From contig CACOYM010000005.1 of NCBI GenBank assembly GCA_902631395.1, forward strand, positions 62,001 to 126,000: a DNA stretch of 64,000 bases, given 5' to 3'. Of the stretch, positions 29,132-37,753 are shown piece by piece; the first letter of the stretch is position 1, and every line of letters starts with the position of its first letter. The DNA is from Halieaceae bacterium. GTDB taxonomy: Bacteria; Pseudomonadota; Gammaproteobacteria; Pseudomonadales; Halieaceae. The position numbers were made by a program, and so were the translations under genes. The notes beneath the pieces were generated by a model. It searched no databases, was not told where the DNA came from, and saw only the letters and a program-made list of their open reading frames with translations.

Positions 29132-29356
29132 CTTCTCCTTTGTTTTTCAATACCTTGCGAGCCAGCGAAAAATTCGGCAGCGACAACAAGATTGCTTTGC
29201 GGGGATTTTGTGAGGCCCTCGCGGTTACAAGCACTTAACAGCATTGATAAGCTCTGGATTCCGGGTTCTATAATCCACAGCACTAACTCCCCTCCCCCAA
29301 TGCCCCTGAAAATCTCCTACGGTGACCGCAGAAACGCCCGCATACCGCAGTCGCTC

Positions 29357-31006
29357 TCAATTCAAAGCCTTACCGACTTGATATCCTGAACCTCCACCCA
29401 AGCCGGGGCCAGGATGAGTCGACGCGCCAATATGGTGAAGATTTTTTATTGGAGTCTCGTGATTCCGCGTAGCCCTCAAAGGTCTCCACAATAAGTTTTG
29501 ATCTAACTTACAATCGCCTGAATAAGGATCACCTCCAACCAGATTCATATTAAGCTTCTCAAGGTCTGCAGGGGATAAAACAACCCTCTTCAAGGTGCGC
29601 TCTGATAGCCCAGGAAGGACTTGAGAAAGCCTTTCCATTATTCGGTCGGCGTAAGCCTCTCTCAAAGCCTCAGTCCATTCCCCGGATTCGGGGACGCTAA
29701 TAATGTTTGCCTCGTCTCCAAGTACTTGCCGGGGCAGTTCTTGGAGTTGCAACCAAAGAATCCATTTGCCCTCAGGCACGCGACTGATATCAAGTGCCGC
29801 CGGCTGACCGACCACAATCGTGGGGCGTCGCGGTAGATATCCAGCGTCTGCCGAATTTATCGATTCGCATATGCTATTGACGCCCTCGGTAACGTGGATC
29901 ATGGGTACATCGTCTAACTGTCGATCAACCCATTCGGGCTTCGAATCAAGCGCAAGATGGATTTGCATGTTGGAACGGCCGTATCGGAACTGACTGGCCG
30001 CTTTACTGACCTGTTCTGGGATAGGTGTGTTTCTAAGTAATCTTTGGTAGAGCTGGGTAGGGGTAACATTCGCGATAACCGCTTTGCTCGCCCGCAGTTC
30101 CTGGCCACTCGTCAAAATTACCCCTTTGGCCTTTTTCTCGGAAACTACGATCTCGTCTACGTCAGTTCCGCACCGAATAGCACCCCCGTTATCTTCGATC
30201 AGGCTGCTGAATGCCCTTACTAGGTTGGCGGAACCACCCTTGACAACGGGCATACCCGCTGTCTCGAGTGAAAAAGCTATTAGCTTCCCCATGTGCCCAG
30301 ATAGGGCGTCCTTAGGCGATAATCCAGTGTGTAATATCCATGGGGCGTACAAGCTACGCGCCAGTGGTGAGGCGAAACTCGACTCCAGCCAATCTGCGCA
30401 GGTTCCTAGCGCTTGTCCAAAAAATTTTACTGTGTTTGCGATTCCTCGCTTTCTAACTTGATTTAACAAAAACATTGCTGTGCTGAATTTACGAAGCTCA
30501 GAATTTAGCAGCCCAAACGTCAAATCAGCCGATTCCTCAATTGATTTAACCGCATTCAGGTAACCATCACCATTTGATGCGCCCAAAGCGTTGAAAGTTT
30601 GCAAATTCAACTCGCGATCAGTAGACAAAATCAGGCTGTCGCCAGTAGGCGTAACTACTCCAGTCGGCTTGTCAGTATTGCAATAAGAAAGGCCTCTGGC
30701 GTGAAGTTCCTCCGCTAATTCTTCATATGCGGGCGACAAAACAAACAGCGGATGCCAACCAGACAGCACATCATGCTTAAAGCCTGGTAGCGTTAACTCT
30801 TCAGTGCGGATACATCCACCAGGCTGATCACTACGCTCTAAAAGTAAAACTCTCGCGCCGGATCGTGAGAGCACTGCGCCACACACCAGTGAATTAATCC
30901 CTGTACCAACCAAGATATAGTCATAGGCAGCGTCAGTGTCGTCTTTCAACTTGAATTCCCCCACAAAAAGGCCATCCGCAGACTTTAAACTATCTGATCC
31001 CGCCAT
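29357..31006 (-). CDS. FAD-dependent oxidoreductase, phytoene-desaturase-like (PYROXD2 type)
   Basis: A 549-residue flavoprotein. The FAD-binding Rossmann motif is YILVGTGINSLVCGAVLSRSG (residues about 30-50), followed by LLERSDQPGGCIRTEE, and the C-terminus has the family signature GASTHPGPGLGGGSGYQ. It belongs to the CrtI/COG1233 group, but no carotenoid gene is near, and the closest described type is PYROXD2-like proteins of unknown substrate. ATG start. Base composition is more A/T-rich than in the core genes. It is the first gene after tRNA-Met and faces it tail to tail. About 297 bases separate it from the next gene upstream. Confidence 0.82.
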   Translation of the reverse strand: MAGSDSLKSADGLFVGEFKLKDDTDAAYDYILVGTGINSLVCGAVLSRSGARVLLLERSDQPGGCIRTEELTLPGFKHDVLSGWHPLFVLSPAYEELAEELHARGLSYCNTDKPTGVVTPTGDSLILSTDRELNLQTFNALGASNGDGYLNAVKSIEESADLTFGLLNSELRKFSTAMFLLNQVRKRGIANTVKFFGQALGTCADWLESSFASPLARSLYAPWILHTGLSPKDALSGHMGKLIAFSLETAGMPVVKGGSANLVRAFSSLIEDNGGAIRCGTDVDEIVVSEKKAKGVILTSGQELRASKAVIANVTPTQLYQRLLRNTPIPEQVSKAASQFRYGRSNMQIHLALDSKPEWVDRQLDDVPMIHVTEGVNSICESINSADAGYLPRRPTIVVGQPAALDISRVPEGKWILWLQLQELPRQVLGDEANIISVPESGEWTEALREAYADRIMERLSQVLPGLSERTLKRVVLSPADLEKLNMNLVGGDPYSGDCKLDQNLLWRPLRATRNHETPIKNLHHIGASTHPGPGLGGGSGYQVGKALN

Positions 31007-31302
31007 CCAAAAAGTCGAGGCATGCCATATCTACTCCGACGTAAGCATTGACCTTATATAGGCTGGCGGAATTGCTGTGTGCTCAAGCAAGCTAAAAGCT
31101 CTCCTCTCGTGCGATAGCTAGAATCTAAACGTAGCCGTTCTGACTAAAGAGCGTCAGAGCAGTGTCAGCAAGATCTCGCCCATAGAATGCTTGGCCGCCC
31201 CTACAGCTCTTCAGCCTAACTCAATAGCATGGCCCACACCTTGTGTGAGTGAGCGGTAATATCCCCATCCCTGTGCGCCATAAGTTGACGACAAAAGCTT
31301 CA
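31007..31302. other. non-coding spacer inside the accessory block
   Basis: No convincing gene, RNA or repeat is seen in these 296 bases. It must hold the promoter of the oxidoreductase gene and the end of the transcript from the saccharopine-dehydrogenase-like gene. A small inverted repeat, CACAC-CTT-GTGTG (about 31232-31244), is too short to call a terminator. Confidence 0.5.
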
Positions 31303-32496
31303 TCAGCAGTATGCAAAAGAGATTTTTATATGGTCGGCCAAATCAGGAGAGGATAGCCTTCCAAGTCCTGCCAGTTGCGCAAATACTTCGGCCAAAAATT
31401 CTTGAGGATCGATATGACCTGCTTCGGGCGAAAATACTCCGGTTGCCTCTATGTGCCCTTCTGACAGAAATTTAACGCCGCAGGCCAATGGTATGCCGGT
31501 CGCCGCGCCCATACTTATGCGCGACTCATTGCCGGCTTCTGTCGCTTCACCGACCCAAGACACACCGACAGAAGCCGGTTGAGAATTTTTGCGGCCAACA
31601 GCCAAGCCGTACATGACAGGAGGCGCTGCGCCATCTGTTTCCTTCGGCGGCAATGTCCTCTGACCCTCAAACCAAGTTAGCAGGCCTGCTGCACGCGACC
31701 GGCTGACAAGCCGCCAATTGACGAGACCTAGAATACCTTTAAGTATCAACGAATCGATGTCGCCGCCATGCGCCAAGTTAATGGCTTCCTGCAATTGCGG
31801 ATAATTACGGGGAAAAGTGACGGCCTCAGGATGACCAAAAATGTGCCCAGTGAATGCTGGCAAACCCGGAAATTGCACCGGCACTGGAGCGAGGGGTTTG
31901 ACCAACTCTGGCGCACCATTCCGATAGATTTCAACCATACCGGTCATTTGTTCAATGCCATGCAGCATTGCAGCATTGAGCCCCTCCTGTAACGACTGGT
32001 CCTCAGGCGTGGCGCCGCCCAAATCCCAGCCCGTGTATAAAGTCGACACCGAGTCAAGGTTTCGCAAAGCCATCAACGCCAACATATTAGATATGCCAGG
32101 ACTCGCACCCAGTCCAACAATGGCGCATATACCGGCGGCTTTGGCTGATGCGTCCAGTTCCAGCATTTTTAGTGTCGGTGCCCAATCATCACAAATGTCG
32201 ATGTACTGGCAATTTGTGTCAATTGCGGCTTGCAATATAGACACGCCAAAACGGTAGAAAGGCCCCGCCGTGTTTACCACTAAATCAGCGTCCGTCATCG
32301 CTTCGCGCATCGCCGTGGTATCACTGATGTCTAACCCGATTGCACTCACTTTGTCGCTCAATTCCGCCACAAATCCTCGGGCACTGTCAGCATTTCGATC
32401 TGCAACAACGATCCGCTCCACCGTGTCGAAATCTTGCATCGTGGCCACCGCATATCGACCCATCCCGCCACTTCCACCTATTGCTAGAACTCTCAT
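31303..32496 (-). CDS. Saccharopine dehydrogenase-like NAD(P)-binding protein
   Basis: A 397-residue protein with an N-terminal Rossmann motif GGSGGMGRYAVATMQ and the following VVADRN acidic strand end, then VVNTAGPFYRFG, all typical of the saccharopine dehydrogenase/LYS9 superfamily. The rest (GASPGISNMLA, then a substrate domain) fits this broad family, whose members include lysine catabolism, carboxynorspermidine and trans-acting enoyl reductase enzymes. The true substrate is not predictable. ATG start with GGAA upstream. It shares strand and A/T bias with its neighbours. Confidence 0.8.
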   Translation of the reverse strand: MRVLAIGGSGGMGRYAVATMQDFDTVERIVVADRNADSARGFVAELSDKVSAIGLDISDTTAMREAMTDADLVVNTAGPFYRFGVSILQAAIDTNCQYIDICDDWAPTLKMLELDASAKAAGICAIVGLGASPGISNMLALMALRNLDSVSTLYTGWDLGGATPEDQSLQEGLNAAMLHGIEQMTGMVEIYRNGAPELVKPLAPVPVQFPGLPAFTGHIFGHPEAVTFPRNYPQLQEAINLAHGGDIDSLILKGILGLVNWRLVSRSRAAGLLTWFEGQRTLPPKETDGAAPPVMYGLAVGRKNSQPASVGVSWVGEATEAGNESRISMGAATGIPLACGVKFLSEGHIEATGVFSPEAGHIDPQEFLAEVFAQLAGLGRLSSPDLADHIKISFAYC

Positions 32497-32574
32497 TAAG
32501 TTTTTTCCGTTCGGATATCGCCAATAAGCCTCTATGCCCGCGATTTATGCTGCAACCTGCATGCCAGGACCTCT

Positions 32575-32590
32575 CATAGCCTTGGCTATG
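32575..32590. promoter_or_regulatory. inverted repeat upstream of the saccharopine-dehydrogenase-like gene
   Basis: CATAGCC-TT-GGCTATG is a perfect 7-base inverted repeat with a 2-base centre, about 80 bases before the ATG at 32496. The symmetric form and position fit a regulator binding site. No matching regulator was identified. Confidence 0.3.
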
Positions 32591-32740
32591 GTCAGAATTT
32601 CTAGCTCCCTGCGCGGCTCTGAGGAACTTTTGTGGAGATCTGTTGAAACTTTGCGGGGCTTTCTAAGCTTTTTAGGTGCACTTAGCGTTTATTAAAGCAA
32701 GGTGAATTAAATCAGTCACGTAGGCTTTCAATCTTCGCAC

Positions 32741-32783
32741 TCACAATGCAGCAGTGGGGCTCAAAGTCCACCCGTGGCTAACA
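32741..32783 (+). pseudogene. decayed copy of the 3' half of tRNA-Met (att-like)
   Basis: This stretch resembles the tRNA-Met 3' half at 29087-29131. CACAATGC answers CATAATGC of the anticodon arm, AAGTCCACCCGT (32764-32775) is an exact 12-base match to the T arm and acceptor, and GGCTAACA answers AGCTACCA. Weaker likeness runs 5' to about 32717. It is on the same strand and in the same order as the tRNA, as expected for a direct repeat left by integration at a tRNA 3' end. It cannot fold as a working tRNA. Duplication of a tRNA followed by decay is another explanation. Confidence 0.55.
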
Positions 32784-32856
32784 TATTCCATATTCCTTCA
32801 ACGTCTCAGACCCCCAGTTATATCCTAAAACACCCTGAAGTCTTCATTGCGGGGGT

Positions 32857-34140
32857 TTACTCGATTATCGGGTCCACAAGGCCTAGCCAACCGGAATCCG
32901 GCCCTTCTAAAAGTACCCTCAATTTCTTAATAAACAGGGCAGCCTGGTAGCCATCAATTATTCGGTGGTCGAAGGAAGCTGACACATTCATCATCTTTCG
33001 AATAACAATCTCTCCGTCGAGCACGACTGGACGTTCGATTATTTTATTGGGAGCAAGGATTGCCACTTCTGGATAATTTATGACGGGTGTGGAGGTTATG
33101 CCACCTAATAATCCAAGACTAGTGATTGTAATGGTGGATCCTTTAAATCTATTAACAGTGGCTCTGTTACTTCTAACTGAATTTGTTATTTCGCTCAGTT
33201 CACTTGCACACTCCCGCAGACCAAGCCTTTGGGAGTCAAAAATAACGGGCACTAGGAGGCCATGGTCAGTTTGCGTTGCGATGCCTATATGGATCCCTTC
33301 GTACATCCGCAATGTTTTCTCGCTGTCATCATAACGAGCATTAAAAATCGGAAATTCAGGAAGCAACTCTGCCAGTGCGCGCATGAAGAAAGGCAACAAA
33401 GTTACTTTTGTTTGCTGCTGGGAACTGGAAACGTTCATTCGAGCGCGAGTTGCCTCTAGTTCAGTCAAATCAAATTCTTCAACGTAAGAGAAGTGCGGAA
33501 TTTTAGTTTTCGCCTCTGCAACTTTTTCAGCGGTCTTTCCTCGGACACCAGAAATTTTCAGTTCAGTACATTTTCCAAGGTCGATAACCTGCGCTTCCGA
33601 TGACTCACTATCGCGACGTGAAGTGATGTCCTCTAGGTCTCTCGAAGTAATAATGCCCCCGGGGCCAGTTCCATTTATATTTTCTAGAGCTACACCAAGC
33701 TCTGAGGCCTGGCGCCGAATCGCAGGAGCAGCTAAAACTTTTTTCTTGGTATCACTCGACCTTGCTGATTGCTCCAGTTGATCTGACTCACTCAGGGTTT
33801 CCTCTGGAGGGTATGAGTATGAGGAAGCGGCTTTACTGTGCTCGATTGAGGTCTCATTGTTAGAATCAGGCATTGCCTCACTTTTTTTATCGCTATCGCC
33901 GTGATCGATAGAAACAAGCAAACTTCCAACTACGACGACGTCGCCATCTTGAACTTTTACCTCTCTTACGACCCCATTTACCGGCGAGGGAATTTCGATT
34001 GTGACTTTTTCAGTCATTATTTCGATTAAAACCTGGTCCTCAGATACTGATTCACCTGGTTTTACTAAGACAGCTGCAACTTCCGCTTCTACGATGCCCT
34101 CTCCGACATCGCTCAACTTAACTTTATGCTCCTCCCCCAT
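32857..34140 (-). CDS. bkdB: Branched-chain 2-oxoacid dehydrogenase E2 (lipoamide acyltransferase)
   Basis: A 427-residue E2 with one N-terminal lipoyl domain (1-80; lipoyl Lys in IEIMTEKVTIEI), a Ser/Glu-rich linker, a peripheral subunit-binding domain (about 132-170, LAAPAIRRQASELGV with GTGPGGIITSRDL) and a C-terminal acyltransferase domain with the catalytic HRIIDG motif in SFDHRIIDGYQAA. It transfers branched acyl groups from E1 to CoA. Layout E1a-E1b-E2 behind a divergent Lrp regulator matches the Pseudomonas bkd operon, which favours branched-chain over pyruvate substrates. It lies one base after the E1-beta stop. Unlike the Pseudomonas operon, no lpdV (E3) gene follows. Confidence 0.9.
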   Translation of the reverse strand: MGEEHKVKLSDVGEGIVEAEVAAVLVKPGESVSEDQVLIEIMTEKVTIEIPSPVNGVVREVKVQDGDVVVVGSLLVSIDHGDSDKKSEAMPDSNNETSIEHSKAASSYSYPPEETLSESDQLEQSARSSDTKKKVLAAPAIRRQASELGVALENINGTGPGGIITSRDLEDITSRRDSESSEAQVIDLGKCTELKISGVRGKTAEKVAEAKTKIPHFSYVEEFDLTELEATRARMNVSSSQQQTKVTLLPFFMRALAELLPEFPIFNARYDDSEKTLRMYEGIHIGIATQTDHGLLVPVIFDSQRLGLRECASELSEITNSVRSNRATVNRFKGSTITITSLGLLGGITSTPVINYPEVAILAPNKIIERPVVLDGEIVIRKMMNVSASFDHRIIDGYQAALFIKKLRVLLEGPDSGWLGLVDPIIE

Positions 34141-34141
34141 A

Positions 34142-35146
34142 TTAATGTGCTGCTAGAGATTGGAGAGCAGTGACCACTCTAGCCGGCGAAGGGAAATAAT
34201 CCCACTCAAAAGCATGCGGGTAAGGAATATCCCATCCAGCTACTCGCTGGGTCGGCGCCAGCAGGTGATAAAAGCAGCGTTCGGTTATCAGTGCGGACAG
34301 CTCTGCCCCAAAGCCAGCAAATTTCGAGGCCTCGTGCAGTATTAAACACCGTCCAGTTTTCTTGACTGACTCCTCAACAGTGCTGATATCTAGAGGCACG
34401 ATAGATCTAAGATCAATCAGTTCGGCGTCCACTCCGCTCTCTTTGATTCCCGCCTGCGCTACGTGGACCATAGTGCCGTAAGCAAGCACTGTTGCCTCGC
34501 TTCCCGAGCGTATAATCTGTGCTTTACCCAGCGGCACAGAATAATATCCGGCAGGCACATCGCTGCCATATTGCTCCGACCAAGGTTCCAGAGGCTTATC
34601 GTAGTGTCCGTCAAATGGCCCGTTATAAAGCCGTTTAGGTTCTAAGAAAATGACGGGGTCATCACACTCTATTGCAGAAATTAGCAGTCCCTTGGCGTCG
34701 TAGGGGTTTGAGGGTATGACCGTCTTGAGTCCCGTGACGTGTGCAAAAATTGCTTCTGGTGATTGGCTGTGAGTCTGCCCACCAAATATTCCTCCGCCGT
34801 AAGGTGCTCTAACGGTGATAGGTGCCTGAAAGTCGTTATTTGAGCGGTATCTCAATCGAGCCGCTTCTGATACCAATTGGTCATAAGCTGGGAGAATGTA
34901 ATCGGCGAATTGAATTTCTGCCACTGGCCGAAGTCCTTCTGCAGCCATACCAATCCCAGTAGCGATAATTCCTCCTTCCGACAGCGGTGTATCAAAACAG
35001 CGATGTCGACCATGTTTTTCCTGTAAACCATCAGTGACTCGAAAAACACCGCCAAAAAATCCAACATCCTCCCCGAATATCAATACGTCGGGGTCTCTCT
35101 CCATCATCACATCGAGCGCGCTATTTAACGCGTGAACGAGACTCAT
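34142..35146 (-). CDS. bkdA2: Branched-chain 2-oxoacid dehydrogenase E1 beta subunit
   Basis: A 334-residue transketolase-like E1-beta. It holds FGEDVGFFGGVFRVTDGLQ, the Glu-containing thiamine-diphosphate contact PLSEGGIIATGIG, GIFGGQTHSQSPEA and FLEPKRLYNGPFDG, all close to Pseudomonas BkdA2 as I recall it, with the same C-terminal end region (GWDIPYPHAFEWDYFPSP). I start at ATG 35146 (SLVHALNSALDV); a TTG three codons upstream abuts the E1-alpha stop. It pairs with BkdA1 to form the decarboxylating E1 heterotetramer. Confidence 0.92.
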   Translation of the reverse strand: MSLVHALNSALDVMMERDPDVLIFGEDVGFFGGVFRVTDGLQEKHGRHRCFDTPLSEGGIIATGIGMAAEGLRPVAEIQFADYILPAYDQLVSEAARLRYRSNNDFQAPITVRAPYGGGIFGGQTHSQSPEAIFAHVTGLKTVIPSNPYDAKGLLISAIECDDPVIFLEPKRLYNGPFDGHYDKPLEPWSEQYGSDVPAGYYSVPLGKAQIIRSGSEATVLAYGTMVHVAQAGIKESGVDAELIDLRSIVPLDISTVEESVKKTGRCLILHEASKFAGFGAELSALITERCFYHLLAPTQRVAGWDIPYPHAFEWDYFPSPARVVTALQSLAAH

Positions 35147-35155
35147 AGCCACCAA

Positions 35156-36388
35156 TCAAATGCCCAATTCTTTCAATTGTTCAACATTCCGCCAATCAGG
35201 CTCGCTAAATACCCCATCAAACATACTGGCAACAGGAGGCTTTGATTTGCCCAGTACACCTATCGCCTCCGCTTCCTTAATCGATTCCGAGACCGAACTA
35301 TGAATCGCTTTTGTCATTTTTTCGTGCTGATCAGCAGACCACTCACCCGCTTTAATAAGATAGTTTTTCAGCCTATCTATCGGGTCACCCAAAGGCCAAC
35401 TCGTTGGCTCTTCTGCTGGCCTATAACGCTTAGGATCATCACTGGATGAATGTGCTCCAGCCCTATAAGTAAAAAATTCTATTAGTGTCGCACCAAAGCC
35501 AGCTCGTGCCCTTTCGGCTGCCCAATCGAGTACCGAAAATACCGCCAGCACATCGTTGCCATCTACACGTATGCCTGGAATACCGTAAGCGATGCCTTTA
35601 GCGGCTATGGTTGTATGCTCGCTAGAGGCGATACCGGAGAATGTTGAAATTGCCCATTGGTTGTTTGTGACTCCTAGAATAACTGGCGCGTTGTATACGC
35701 TGGCAAAAGTAAGAGCCTCGTGAAAAGCGCCCTCGGCGGTGCTGCCATCGCCTATGAATCCTATCGCGATGTCCGGCTTACCTCGATAGGCCTTCGCCAT
35801 TGCCCAACCAACTGAATGACCAAATCTAGTTCCAACATTTCCGGATAGTGAATAAAATCCAAATTCTTTTGCGGAGTACAGCACTGGAAGCTGCTTGCCG
35901 GCGAGTGGGTCCTCGCGATTATTGAAGATCTGATTAACAAGTTTTAAAAGAGGATAATCCCTAGCGATTAGCCAACCGACCTGCCTGTAAGTTGGGAAAC
36001 ACATGTCGCCGTCTCGCAATGCCAAAGACGGAACAACTCCGAGTGCCTCTTCGCCTCGGCTAGTAAGGAAAAAACTCGTCTTCCCTTGGCGCTGTATTCT
36101 GAGCAGTTTTTCGTCGAAAACTCTGGTTATTGTCATGTACTCGAGAGCCTTCCTATACACAGAGGCGCTCAGTCCAGGTATCCAATCTCCCTCTGCGACA
36201 TCGTCATCAGTCAATGTGCGCACAAGGTGGAAGGGTAACTGGCGGAGATTCTCTGACGGTTCGGAGATCTCTGGTTTCGCCACTGGAGCGAATTTGAGGA
36301 GTTCAATCTCACTAAAGTCGGGAGAATCCCCCGGTCTAGTTTTAGGTTCGGGAACATGCAATCCGTTTTTTTTTGTTTTACGAGACAA
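35156..36388 (-). CDS. bkdA1: Branched-chain 2-oxoacid dehydrogenase E1 alpha subunit
   Basis: A 410-residue E1-alpha. The thiamine-diphosphate motif runs from GFIGDGSTAEGAFHEA to GVTNNQWAIST, and the phosphorylation-loop region is YRAGAHSSSDDPKRYR. The family N-terminus LHVPEP and MCFPTYRQ are present. It decarboxylates the 2-oxoacids from Val, Leu and Ile. Start is TTG at 36388; there is no ATG or GTG in frame upstream and no clear Shine-Dalgarno. It is the first gene of bkdA1-A2-B and faces the Lrp-type regulator across 155 very A/T-rich bases. Confidence 0.92.
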   Translation of the reverse strand: MSRKTKKNGLHVPEPKTRPGDSPDFSEIELLKFAPVAKPEISEPSENLRQLPFHLVRTLTDDDVAEGDWIPGLSASVYRKALEYMTITRVFDEKLLRIQRQGKTSFFLTSRGEEALGVVPSLALRDGDMCFPTYRQVGWLIARDYPLLKLVNQIFNNREDPLAGKQLPVLYSAKEFGFYSLSGNVGTRFGHSVGWAMAKAYRGKPDIAIGFIGDGSTAEGAFHEALTFASVYNAPVILGVTNNQWAISTFSGIASSEHTTIAAKGIAYGIPGIRVDGNDVLAVFSVLDWAAERARAGFGATLIEFFTYRAGAHSSSDDPKRYRPAEEPTSWPLGDPIDRLKNYLIKAGEWSADQHEKMTKAIHSSVSESIKEAEAIGVLGKSKPPVASMFDGVFSEPDWRNVEQLKELGI

Positions 36389-36429
36389 TTTATGTTTTCT
36401 GCAATTGAGCCAGTGTTTTCACCACTCAG

Positions 36430-36435
36430 TTTATA
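36430..36435 (-). promoter_or_regulatory. -10 box candidate for the bkd operon
   Basis: Minus-strand TATAAA (plus TTTATA at 36430-36435) is a good -10 box about 42 bases before the bkdA1 start. No good -35 box exists 16-18 bases upstream; instead the palindrome at 36440-36463 lies there. This is the arrangement expected for a promoter that needs an activator, as BkdR activates bkd in Pseudomonas putida. Inference. Confidence 0.4.
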
Positions 36436-36439
36436 CTTG

Positions 36440-36480
36440 AATAAGAAAGATAATTTTCTTATTTTTTACTAAATAAGAAA
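36440..36480. promoter_or_regulatory. palindromic operator candidate between bkdA1 and bkdR
   Basis: AATAAGAAA (36440-36448) and TTTCTTATT (36455-36463) form a perfect 9-base inverted repeat with a 6-base spacer, and the half-site AATAAGAAA recurs at 36472-36480. Three copies of the same 9-mer in 41 bases, midway between divergent genes, strongly suggest a site for the adjacent Lrp-type regulator. Lrp-family proteins bind several A/T-rich sites as oligomers, which fits. Confidence 0.6.
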
Positions 36481-36487
36481 TTAATTT

Positions 36488-36516
36488 TTTACAAAATAAT
36501 AAAAATGAAATAATAT
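36488..36516 (+). promoter_or_regulatory. sigma-70 promoter candidate for the Lrp-type regulator
   Basis: TTTACA (36488-36493), a 17-base spacer and TAATAT (36511-36516) give a near-consensus promoter, predicted start about 36523, 21 bases before ATG 36544. The third operator half-site ends 8 bases upstream of the -35 box, so self-regulation is plausible. Confidence 0.6.
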
Positions 36517-36543
36517 TTCCATTACTTCGATTTTTAGAAAAAT

Positions 36544-36993
36544 ATGGAAGATCACCTCCAAATTTTAAGGCTATATCAACTGCACCCAGATTTATCGCGA
36601 GCAGAGTTAGCAGAGAAGATAGGTATGTCGCACTCTGCCCTTTGGAAGCGCCTAAAAAAACTGGAAGCCTTAGGCTTAATAGAAGGGCGTCAGAATGTCC
36701 TTAATCAGGATGCCCTCGGCCTAAAAGTAACCGTAATAGCCGAGGTGAAGTTGTCGAAAAATACGACCCAGGTCTTGGGTGAGTTTGAGTCAGCCGTGCG
36801 CAAGCACTCAAAAATACAATCGTGTTACGCCATGAGTGGTGACAGCGACTACTTACTAAAAATTATCGATAAAGACATAAAGAACTATGAAGAGTTTCTT
36901 AGGGAAACTTTGGCAAATCTCCCACACGTGTCCTCGCTTAAATCAAGCTTCGCTTTGAAGTGCGTGAAGAACTCCACAGTTCTGCCAATTTGA
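36544..36993 (+). CDS. bkdR: Lrp/AsnC family regulator, BkdR-like
   Basis: A 149-residue Lrp/AsnC protein with an N-terminal winged helix-turn-helix (about 1-60, LSRAELAEKIGMSHSALWKRLKKLEALGLIEGR) and a C-terminal RAM ligand-binding domain (about 65-145, YAMSGDSDYLLKI). Divergent placement next to bkdA1 is that of Pseudomonas bkdR, which activates bkd in response to branched-chain amino acids. ATG at 36544; no clear Shine-Dalgarno precedes it. The assignment as the bkd regulator rests on family and position. Confidence 0.85.
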   Translation: MEDHLQILRLYQLHPDLSRAELAEKIGMSHSALWKRLKKLEALGLIEGRQNVLNQDALGLKVTVIAEVKLSKNTTQVLGEFESAVRKHSKIQSCYAMSGDSDYLLKIIDKDIKNYEEFLRETLANLPHVSSLKSSFALKCVKNSTVLPI

Positions 36994-37753
36994 TTGTGCT
37001 ACGTAACCTCTAGCGCCTCTCGTCATGCGGGCTAACGGTAGTCAGTGGAGAGTAGATTTCACGTCTACAAAAGCAAACACGCAAATAACATCTCTATTAG
37101 AACATCGCATCTCTCCGCGGACCCCATTAGCGATCTTGATCGGAGCATTTCGCGCCTTGGGAAACAGCCTATACCAGAGCAGTTTTTTATGGCTCAGCCA
37201 GGCAGCACACGTACCTCGCCCTTAGACGATACCAGCGAGCGGCTGGCAGATTCTAAGTCTTCTGCGCCCCACTCTCTCAGTCTTTCATAAGCTAGCATCA
37301 CGATGCATAGCATAGAAATTTAGCCATTCTTGCCGGGTTAGGGTCGGATAGAGTATCAGTGCCCTCGTAAGGAACTTATCACTGCAACGCTCAAGTGAAG
37401 GGCGAACTGACACTGTGATTGCGCCAGTATCCAGCCAGTTGCGATCATTAAAAGTCGATAGAGTGACGTCTGCTCACTACCGAGCATGTTGAGTTCCCTC
37501 CGCAAGCAATCACATAGAGAGCGCACCTGAACTAATCAAATCCAATTTGCGGGGCTGCCTGCGGACGGCGGAAGTAAAAGCAAAGCGACAAATAATGATC
37601 GCGTGATTATTAATTTCTCCCACTTGCTTTTGCGGAATTAAATCTTGAACCTAAACACTACAGTCATGCAGTCTAGAGACACCGTTGCGGAAGTAATAAA
37701 AGTGATGTCGCTGAAGTTCCTGGGGAACAGATTAAAATTCCGGTTCTAAGATA
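36994..37753. other. 760-base region without a recognisable gene
   Basis: Only short open frames exist here (longest about 81 codons at 37045-37290), with no Shine-Dalgarno, no family likeness and no codon pattern like the neighbours. No tRNA, terminator or clear repeat was found. It is long for so compact a genome and may be the remains of a lost gene, or a leader region of the MFS gene. Confidence 0.5.

Noticed and set aside
37000-37025. GCTACGTA match to the tRNA-Met acceptor near 37000
   Set aside because: Eight bases without supporting flanks or correct geometry; expected by chance.
37045-37290. Open frame of 81 codons in the gap before the OFA transporter
   Set aside because: No Shine-Dalgarno, no family likeness, unusual composition (Ser-rich), and overlapped by another equally long frame. 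Nothing supports translation.
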